Origin: DATARH01 sp050246595
GTDB taxonomy: Bacteria; Pseudomonadota; Alphaproteobacteria; ATCC43930; CGMCC-115725
DNA: 48,342 nucleotides
Reading direction: 5' to 3'
Assembly: GCA_050246595.1 (NCBI GenBank)
Contig: JBFWVT010000036.1
Coordinates: 1-48,342, forward strand
Part shown: positions 43,256 to 48,342 of the stretch, in pieces
How the letters are laid out: each line of letters begins with the position of its first letter
Position numbering within the stretch: position 1 is the stretch's first letter
Notes under the pieces: generated by a model
Seen by the model: only the letters and a program-made list of their open reading frames with translations
Databases searched by the model: none
Told to the model about the DNA's origin: nothing
Program-made: the position numbers and the translations under genes

Positions 43256-44012
43256 GTCCGGTCCCCAGTCCGGTCCCCATGTAGGCTTCGACCACCTCGG
43301 GGTTGCCAGAGACCGCGGCGTAATCGCCCTCGGCCAGCACGCTGCCGCGGGTCAGCACCGTGATCGTGTCGGACAGATCGGCGACGACCGACAGATTGTG
43401 CTCGACCATCAGCACGGTGCGGTCCCGCGCCACTTGCCGGATCAGCCCGGAAATGCGTCCGATATCCTCGTGACCGAGACCGGACATCGGCTCGTCGAGC
43501 AGCATCATCTCGGGGTCGAGCGCCAGGGTCGTCGCGATTTCGAGCGCGCGCTTGCGGCCATAGGGCAGCGCCGCCGCAGTATGCCCGGCAAACCCGCGCA
43601 GCCCGACCGCGTCGAGCAGCGCATCGGCCCGATCGTTGAGGCGGTCGAGCACGCGCTCGGAGCGCCAGAAGTGGAAGGAATTACCGAGCGGCCGTTGCAA
43701 TGCGACCCGCACATTCTCGCGCACACTCAGATGCGGGAACACGGCCGAGATCTGGAACGAGCGCACAAGGCCCCGCCGCGCGACATCGGCCGGCCGCGCC
43801 GAGGTGATGTCGCGCCCTTGGTAATAGATCTGTCCGGAAGTCGGTTCGAGAAACTTGGTCAGCAGATTGAACACGGTCGTCTTGCCGGCGCCGTTCGGGC
43901 CGATCAGCGCATGGATCGTGCCGCGCCGCACCCGCAGATCGACACCCTGAACCGCGGTAAAGCCGCGGAACTCCTTTGTCAGACCGCGCGTCTCAAGAAT
44001 AAGATCGGCCAA
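43248..44012 (-). CDS. livG: Branched-chain amino-acid ABC transporter ATP-binding protein, LivG type
   Basis: The LivG ATPase has 254 residues: 'LTKEFRGFTAVQGVDLRVRR', Walker A 'GPNGAGKTT', 'LVRSFQISAVFPHLSVRENV', signature variant 'LPYGRKRALEIA', Walker B 'MMLLDEPMSGLG', H-loop 'VEHNL'. It is the first gene of the livG-F-K-H-M operon, which diverges from hisI across a 148-bp gap that must hold both promoters. Confidence 0.95.
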   Translation of the reverse strand: MADLILETRGLTKEFRGFTAVQGVDLRVRRGTIHALIGPNGAGKTTVFNLLTKFLEPTSGQIYYQGRDITSARPADVARRGLVRSFQISAVFPHLSVRENVRVALQRPLGNSFHFWRSERVLDRLNDRADALLDAVGLRGFAGHTAAALPYGRKRALEIATTLALDPEMMLLDEPMSGLGHEDIGRISGLIRQVARDRTVLMVEHNLSVVADLSDTITVLTRGSVLAEGDYAAVSGNPEVVEAYMGTGLGTGHA

Positions 44013-44160
44013 ATTCTTCCCATTCGCTGCCGCCGTGACGGCACGCGGGTTCGGCGCGCCATCGCTGTGACCGGGGGCCTGTCATCGAGGCGGCAGGGTA
44101 GGCGTCGCGATTGTTGCTGACAAGCAGCAGAACATAGGGATTGTCTGCTCAGGAGGAGCC

Positions 44161-44622
44161 GTGACGGATACGATCGATACCGACACAATCGAGGGGGCGC
44201 TCGCGCAGATCAGGTTCGGACCCGACGGGCTGGTCGCGGCAGTCGCGCAGCAATTCGATACCGGCGAAGTGCTGATGATGGCGTGGATGAACCGCGATTC
44301 GGTCCGCCTGACGCTCGCCGAAGGCCGGGTGTGCTATTGGTCGCGCTCGCGCCGGGCCTTGTGGCGCAAGGGGGAGAGTTCGGGCCAGGTACAGCGCTTG
44401 CGCGAGATGCGGCTGGATTGCGACGGCGACACCGTGCTGCTGCTGGTCGATCAGACCGGCGTGGCGTGCCATACCGGGCGGCGGAGCTGCTTCTACCGCG
44501 CCTGGAATGGTGGCGACGCCAAGCAGGGCGAGGCGGGATGGACGACGATCGCCGAGCCGGAAATCCCGCCCGAGCAGCTCTATCGCGGCCGGGTCAGACC
44601 CGACCGGGGAGCGGCCGGTTAG
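44161..44622 (+). CDS. hisI: Phosphoribosyl-AMP cyclohydrolase
   Basis: HisI, 153 residues, opens the purine ring of phosphoribosyl-AMP in histidine synthesis. The blocks 'EVLMMAWMNRDSVRLTLAEG', 'CYWSRSRRALWRKGESSGQ' and the metal site 'MRLDCDGDTVLLLVDQTG' then 'CHTGRRSCFY' (Asp triplet and Cys ligands) are all present. It is a monofunctional enzyme without a fused HisE domain. Start GTG 44161 follows AGGAGG. The N-terminus has a short acidic/Thr extension. It overlaps the convergent gene on the other strand by 4 bp. No other his gene is near. Confidence 0.95.
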   Translation: MTDTIDTDTIEGALAQIRFGPDGLVAAVAQQFDTGEVLMMAWMNRDSVRLTLAEGRVCYWSRSRRALWRKGESSGQVQRLREMRLDCDGDTVLLLVDQTGVACHTGRRSCFYRAWNGGDAKQGEAGWTTIAEPEIPPEQLYRGRVRPDRGAAG

Positions 44623-45101
44623 GGGCCGGGCGGGCAGACGAGGGTCGCCTGCACCTGGTTCAGCAGCACCGGGTTCCAGGGCCGGTTGGCGCAGCGGGCG
44701 TTGTATTCGTTCACGCGTCCGTTATAGAGCGCGACCGCGCTCTGATACTGATTGAAGAGGCTGCCGCTCGAACGGCTATAGACGTCGTCGCGCCGGTTCA
44801 GCAACTGGCGGAATTGCGCGACCGCGTTCGGGTTGTCTACATTGAGACTCATACGGGCGTTGCGCAGTTGCTCGTCGAGACTTGCGATCTCCTGCCGGCT
44901 CGCCTCGTAGGCGCGCTCCCGATCGGTCATCGCGGCACGAAGGGCATCGACCGCTCGCTGCAAGCAAAGACACGCCCCGATTTCGGCGGCTTCCGGAGGG
45001 GGAGGCACAGGTACTTGCGCGGATGCAGGTGTGAGGGGAGCCCCCGACAACGCAACCGCGGCGCACAACCCGATAGCGGCGCCGAGCCTGAACAATCTCA
45101 T
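44619..45101 (-). CDS. Secreted Cys-containing protein of unknown function
   Basis: I do not recognise a family. The 160-residue protein has a signal peptide (1-28, ending PASA-QVP) and then a Pro run. A helical region follows with 'IGACLCLQRAVDALRAAMTD' and 'SLDEQLRNARMSLNVDN'; the C-terminal part reads 'YQSAVALYNGRVNEYNARCA' and ends in CPPGP. The four Cys residues (CLC, C, C) outside the signal could form two disulfides in the periplasm. ATG 45101 precedes the hydrophobic leader directly; the frame extends to 45173 without a leader-like sequence. Convergent with hisI. Confidence 0.7.
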   Translation of the reverse strand: MRLFRLGAAIGLCAAVALSGAPLTPASAQVPVPPPPEAAEIGACLCLQRAVDALRAAMTDRERAYEASRQEIASLDEQLRNARMSLNVDNPNAVAQFRQLLNRRDDVYSRSSGSLFNQYQSAVALYNGRVNEYNARCANRPWNPVLLNQVQATLVCPPGP

Positions 45102-45661
45102 ACCGTGCTCCCGAACCTGTACCCGCCGGAACGCGATCCTCCCGGCCCGTCCGTTGCGCCGTTCGTCGCGCATGGGCAGGCCGGGAGGGCAGGGTCAGGA
45201 TAAATCAACCTCAAAGCGAGTTCCAGCCTTCTACCGGGTCAGCTGCCAAGTTTTCCCCGCGCGGTCGGCCCTTGTCCCTTATACCCCTCGCCCGTGAGTC
45301 CAACCTTCCGCCGCCACGTCCCCTCCCCTCCCGGGACTTGATCCGGGGATCACGGGGGAGGGTCAGGGTGGGGGTATCGGTCAAGGTTTCGGGCCTTTGG
45401 TATTAGAGCCTGACCCGAAATGAATTCAATCAATCAGCAATTTGCAACCTTGCCCCGACGGCGGCGGGTATTCTCCAACCGCAATCCCGTAAGCCTTCAG
45501 CCCATGGACTTGATCCGTGGAGAAAGCCGAGACCCACTTTTCTGCTTTCCGAACAGCTGATCGGTGGACCCCGGCTTTCGCCGGGGATGCGATGTGGTTT
45601 GGGAGGCCTCGGCCTATACGACAGGCTATTGAAACTGCGGCATCCATTTTGGGCCAGGCTC
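45102..45661. other. Intergenic region rich in short palindromic repeats
   Basis: About 560 bp without a gene I can support. It holds two loosely related repeat units with GACTTGATCCG (about 45342 and 45507). It also has a CCCTCCCC...GGGGAGGGTCAGGG relative of the small palindromes at 39854, and a CCCCGG-loop-CCGGGG hairpin (45569-45586) followed by GATGC and preceded by GGTGGA. It looks like an accumulation site for dispersed repeats. Confidence 0.55.
45569..45586. repeat. CCCGGC-type palindrome, third copy
   Basis: CCCCGG - CTTTCG - CCGGGG, preceded by GGTGGA, is the same element as the two inverted copies at 33991-34064. A degraded partner (GAGAAAGCCGAGACCCAC) lies about 40 bp upstream, so here too the element occurs as an inverted pair. 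Confidence 0.6.
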
Positions 45662-46357
45662 TTAGGACGATTTTTCGCCCAGCTGCCTGACGGTCTCGAC
45701 AGCCGCGCCGGTGGCGGCATCGACGGCGCGCGTCGCCGCCTCGGTCGCCGCCTCGCGCACGCGCTGGACCGCCTCCTCGCCGAGATCCTCGGCCCTGTGC
45801 CACAGCTCGTCGCGGGTCTCGCCGAGCAGCTCGTTTTCGACTTCCGACAACGGGATCAGCGCCGCGATCAGCGCGCCGGTCATGACGCCGATCGCGCCCA
45901 GGATCAGCGGGTTGCGCTCGAACGTCTCGGATATCCCGCCGGCTCCGGCATAGCTCCCGACCCGGTTCAGCAGGGCGCTGCTCGAGTCGCGCGCCGACCG
46001 AAGCGCGCCCGAGGCCTGATCGCTCATGTGATGAACCCAGCCTTCGCTATGGTCGCCGTCCCGGTCGACCATCGGGTGCCCGGTATGCCCGAGCGCGCGG
46101 TCGCCGGAACTTGCGAGACCGACCTTCTGGGCGGCCCCGCTGGCCAGCTCGCCGGCGCGGCGGCTGACATCGCTTGCCGTGTCGGTGACGCGGCGTCCCA
46201 TGTCGCTCGCCTTGTCAGCGACGCGGTCGGTCATTCCGGTGTTGTTCGCGATCAGCCATGCCGTTCCGAGCCCGATCAGGGCAATCGGTATCGGGTTGGC
46301 GCGGATCGCATCAAGGCTGCGCTGCAGCGAATCGTTCGCGTTCGATATGATGGACAT
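45662..46357 (-). CDS. Membrane-associated stress-type protein, unknown function
   Basis: The 231-residue protein has two hydrophobic segments: 'NPIPIALIGLGTAWLIANN' near residues 22-40 and 'NPLILGAIGVMTGALIAALI' near 150-170. Between and after them are amphipathic, Ala/Asp/Arg-rich helices ('RVADKASDMGRRVTDTASDV') of the type seen in YqjD/ElaB- or DUF3618-like proteins and plant-type late-embryogenesis proteins. I cannot name a family. It is the last of three same-strand genes (47884 to 45662) that all encode membrane-anchored helical proteins and probably form a stress operon. Confidence 0.7.
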   Translation of the reverse strand: MSIISNANDSLQRSLDAIRANPIPIALIGLGTAWLIANNTGMTDRVADKASDMGRRVTDTASDVSRRAGELASGAAQKVGLASSGDRALGHTGHPMVDRDGDHSEGWVHHMSDQASGALRSARDSSSALLNRVGSYAGAGGISETFERNPLILGAIGVMTGALIAALIPLSEVENELLGETRDELWHRAEDLGEEAVQRVREAATEAATRAVDAATGAAVETVRQLGEKSS

Positions 46358-46490
46358 CTCAAATCCCTTCCCAACGAGATGGCGCGCCCGGCGCTGGCGT
46401 GGCGAGCGCGTCGACGGTTGTCTGCGAATTCAACTCCCGCTCCGGGCCTGTCGGATGCCACCGCAAGACCCGGCAATCGTCAGGCCTCGG

Positions 46491-46916
46491 TCATCGGAAC
46501 CGCTCTTTGATCCAAGCCTGGTCCTCGCGCAGCGATCGCATTGTCCGCTCCGGCGTCAGGGCATCGGCGCGGAGCCGGCTCCTGCCGTACAGGGCGAGCG
46601 CGCCGGCAATGGCGAGCACGACCACGCCGACGATCAGCGCCGCCGCCCATAACGGCACGATCAGATCGAGCGCGAATACCGCGGCGAGCAGCAGGAACAA
46701 CCAGGCGCTGAACCCGATCAGCGCCGCCACCGCGAGAGCCGCCGCACCGATCCCGGCCTTGCTCAGCTTCTGCTGCATCTCGGCCTTGAACAGCGCCAGC
46801 TCCTGGCGGAACAGCTCGACGGTTTCGCTGGCCAGATCGGAGAGCAGCGTGGAGAGCGAGCGCTCGGCTTTTGCGTGCGGTTCGATTACTTCCGGCGCAT
46901 CCGGGTCAACCGCCAT
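46491..46916 (-). CDS. Phage holin-family (DUF1469/YqjE-like) membrane protein
   Basis: This 141-residue protein has a cytoplasmic amphipathic helix ('SLSTLLSDLASETVELFRQE') and two adjacent membrane helices ('GIGAAALAVAALIGFSAWLF' and 'PLWAAALIVGVVVLAIAGAL'). This is the layout of the putative Actinobacteria holin-X / YqjE family. Despite the name these chromosomal proteins are not tied to prophage; in E. coli yqjE is next to yqjD, as here with two YqjD-like neighbours. ATG 46916 lies 5 bp after the stop of the upstream gene. Confidence 0.82.
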   Translation of the reverse strand: MAVDPDAPEVIEPHAKAERSLSTLLSDLASETVELFRQELALFKAEMQQKLSKAGIGAAALAVAALIGFSAWLFLLLAAVFALDLIVPLWAAALIVGVVVLAIAGALALYGRSRLRADALTPERTMRSLREDQAWIKERFR

Positions 46917-46921
46917 CGCCG

Positions 46922-47884
46922 CTACTCCCGAATGCCGCCGCTGCCGTACTCGGCCCGCACTCCGGACGGGACGGGACGGTTGGCGCCGCCAACATCGCGC
47001 CGCATGCCGGAGGCATGGGCGCCGGAATAGCCCGAACCGCCGGCGGCGGCGTGCGTCCGGGAGGACGACGACAGCATGAAGCGGCCGGCGATAAAACCGA
47101 TCCCGATCGCCGAGAGCATGAATGTCGTCGGGTAGCGCCGGGCAAAGCTTTCCAGATCGCCGCTCAGCTCGCTCCACGAGCGGTCGCGAACCGTATCCGC
47201 AAACCCGCAGATCTGATCGGCGGCCTGGTTCACATACTGCGTCAGCGAACCGGCCCCGGTCGATTCGAACGGCTCCGCCGAACGCCGCAGAGCATCGCCG
47301 ATCGCGACGATCTGATCGGCGGCGCGAGCGCGCTGGGCGTCGAGCAGGGAGACCGCGCTGTCGCGCGCCGCGCCGACCAGCTCCGAGCCGACCTTTTTTG
47401 CGTCGCTCATCGCATCGCCGGTAAGCTCGACATGGTGTTCGCGTTCGTCTTGCCCGTCCTGCCGCTGGCCCTGGCTCTGCTGGCCCTGGCTCTGCTGGGC
47501 TTGGCTCTGCTGGGCTTGGCTCTGCTGTCCCTGGGACTGCTGCCCTTGGGGCCGCTGGTTCTGGGACTGCTGTCCCTGGGACTGCTGCCCCTGGGACTGC
47601 TGCCCCTGGCTCTGGCCCTGCTGTCGCTGCTGACCTTGAGCCGACGAGCGCTGAGCCTGCTCCTGCTGTTGCGTCTGCGGCCGCTGCCCCTGGTTCGCAG
47701 TCGTCGAGCTTGACCGGGAAGAAGCCGTCGAGCTTGTCGTCGTTGCGGCCGCCGGCGAAGCGGCCGTGCTTGAAGAGGGGGTGGTCCCAGTACGGGCGCC
47801 GCCCGGCGACGTCGGTGTCGCGGCGGTCTGGGGTGAGGTGGTCGGGGTGGGGGTTCCCGAGGGGTTTCGTGTGGTTTCAGCCAT
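46922..47884 (-). CDS. Gln/Ser/Thr-rich protein with C-terminal membrane anchor
   Basis: The 320-residue protein has an unusual build. Residues 1-64 are Ser/Thr/Ala/Pro-rich and 65-92 are Gln-rich. Residues 93-142 are ten tandem pentapeptides of the form QGQQS. Residues 150-270 are amphipathic helices ('DAKKVGSELVGAARDSAVSL' and similar) like YqjD or nutrient-deprivation-induced proteins. A glycine-containing membrane helix near 270-285 ('FMLSAIGIGFIAGRFML') and a Gly/Ser-rich tail complete it. There is no signal peptide, so the Q-rich part is likely cytoplasmic. GGAGG precedes the ATG 47884. It is the first gene of the three-gene operon. The function is unknown; the disordered Q-rich segment may self-associate (inference). 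Confidence 0.75.
   Translation of the reverse strand: MAETTRNPSGTPTPTTSPQTAATPTSPGGARTGTTPSSSTAASPAAATTTSSTASSRSSSTTANQGQRPQTQQQEQAQRSSAQGQQRQQGQSQGQQSQGQQSQGQQSQNQRPQGQQSQGQQSQAQQSQAQQSQGQQSQGQRQDGQDEREHHVELTGDAMSDAKKVGSELVGAARDSAVSLLDAQRARAADQIVAIGDALRRSAEPFESTGAGSLTQYVNQAADQICGFADTVRDRSWSELSGDLESFARRYPTTFMLSAIGIGFIAGRFMLSSSSRTHAAAGGSGYSGAHASGMRRDVGGANRPVPSGVRAEYGSGGIRE
47459..47608 (-). repeat. In-frame 15-bp tandem repeat, ten units
   Basis: Each 15-bp unit encodes QGQQS, with variants QAQQS (two units), QNQRP and QGQRQ. The units differ at synonymous positions but are close enough for slippage, so copy number may vary between strains in whole-codon steps. Confidence 0.85.
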
Positions 47885-48256
47885 GCAATCCTCCGCTTTA
47901 TCCGAACCGGGCAAAACCAGCCGAAAGTCTTGCGTCGAAAACAGGTGACGGTTGGCATCGGTTCCACCGGTGGTGGACGGCAGCCCTCGCTGCGACCGCT
48001 TCCGGGCTACGCGATGCCCGGCGTCGATCCCGCTCTCATACCAACCTCCCTTAATCGCGAGCGATAATTGCCCATCGGCGGATTCCAATCGAGGTGATGC
48101 GGGCCGGATCGGCGATAGTGCGATGACGCGGACCCCGCGCCTCGGGAATGTCGAGCGTCGCGCCCGCTTTACGGCGTGCCCAATGCACGACCTGCGTCGA
48201 CGACAGCACGGTACATGCTAAGCTGCCGGTACGTGCTTCGAGCCGAGGGGAGCCGG
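47885..48256. other. Intergenic region before the right-edge gene
   Basis: About 370 bp between divergent genes. It should hold the promoters of the stress operon and of the gene at the window edge. I see no convincing -10/-35 pair, RNA gene or repeat. Confidence 0.4.
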
Positions 48257-48313
48257 ATGATCCATCCGCCTCCCGCGCCGCGCGGCTGGTTGCCGATTGC
48301 GAGACGGGCATGA
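48257..48313 (+). CDS. Possible 18-codon leader peptide overlapping the next start
   Basis: ATG 48257, preceded by GAGGGGAGCC, opens an 18-residue frame (MIHPPPAPRGWLPIARRA) whose stop TGA overlaps an ATG at 48310 in the pattern ATGA. Such overlap is the mark of translational coupling. It could be a leader peptide or merely the end of the spacer. Confidence 0.3.
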   Translation: MIHPPPAPRGWLPIARRA

Positions 48314-48342
48314 CACCGGAAGAATATCTGGAGCGGGTGCGG
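48310..48342 (+). CDS. Start of an unidentified gene cut by the window edge
   Basis: The frame reads MTPEEYLERVR and is open to the last base. The composition is that of a real protein start, but 11 residues do not allow an assignment. It may be coupled to the small frame at 48257. Confidence 0.35.
   Translation, partial: MTPEEYLERVR

Noticed and set aside
47459..47608. CRISPR-like array
   Set aside because: The repeats are contiguous 15-bp coding units without spacers and without cas genes.
46871..47713. Leu/Ala-rich plus-strand frame that looks like a multi-pass membrane protein
   Set aside because: It is the complement of the QGQQS repeats of the minus-strand gene; CTG-rich antisense of CAG/CAA codons reads as Leu/Ala.
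48051..48311. 86-codon minus-strand frame
   Set aside because: No ribosome-binding site or family pattern, and it overlaps the likely promoter and start of the right-edge gene.

Overview
The window reads as chromosomal DNA of a high-GC alphaproteobacterium. The best lineage markers are an NDUFA12-type accessory subunit of respiratory complex I (25442-25819), a cobalamin-dependent class II ribonucleotide reductase, a CIRCE-controlled groES-groL operon, many ABC importers, CoA-transferase, TauD and luciferase-like monooxygenase genes, and short palindromic intergenic repeats of kinds common in that class. A Rhodospirillales- or Hyphomicrobiales-like genome is my inference; no rRNA, tRNA, CRISPR array, insertion sequence or prophage is visible.

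Layout. 0.1-2.5 kb: two sugar-nucleotide genes (UDP-glucuronate 4-epimerase-like and UDP-sugar 6-dehydrogenase); a GDP-mannose 4,6-dehydratase lies at 9.4-10.5 kb. 2.6-5.8 kb: a luciferase-like monooxygenase, a TerB-like protein, a DUF29 protein with a disturbed 5' end, and a formyl-CoA-transferase-like enzyme. 5.8-7.9 kb: nadA-nadC without nadB, preceded by a leader that contains a textbook terminator hairpin. 8.1-9.2 kb: a consensus CRP site driving a 62-residue protein, next to a Crp-type regulator on the other strand. 11-14.8 kb: a secreted low-complexity protein, an aldo/keto reductase-TauD pair, and a PEP-CTERM protein. 15.2-17.3 kb: groES-groL with promoter, CIRCE operator and terminator.

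17.5-21.4 kb is the most unusual stretch. It holds an HtrA-fold protein whose three catalytic positions are all substituted, a nucleoside deaminase, an unrecognised HExxH metallopeptidase flanked by two 81-bp palindromic repeats, and an AT-richer trypsin-like protease that abuts the second repeat. A second unrecognised HExxH gene, joined to a peptidoglycan-binding domain, is at 31-32 kb. 21.4-26.5 kb: nrdJ, a pair of DnaA boxes, NDUFA12, and a parDE module with a palindromic operator. 26.6-30.6 kb: quinone oxidoreductase, CBS-BON protein, universal stress protein and a second luciferase-like monooxygenase.

32.3-38.0 kb: a complete peptide/nickel-type ABC importer operon (binding protein, two permeases, two ATPases). 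38.0-38.7 kb: a BrnT toxin with an HTH-type antitoxin. 38.8-44.0 kb: a complete branched-chain amino-acid-type importer (livG-F-K-H-M), interrupted between livH and livM by a DUF559 nuclease-like gene bracketed by inverted repeats. 44.2-48.3 kb: hisI, a secreted Cys-containing protein, and a three-gene envelope/stress operon that includes a Gln-rich protein with ten tandem 15-bp units, then the start of an unidentified gene at the right edge.

Functionally most of the window is ordinary metabolism and transport. The accessory parts are small: two toxin-antitoxin modules, the DUF559 cassette and the repeat-associated protease genes. Functions are assigned from motifs read by eye; no database search was possible.
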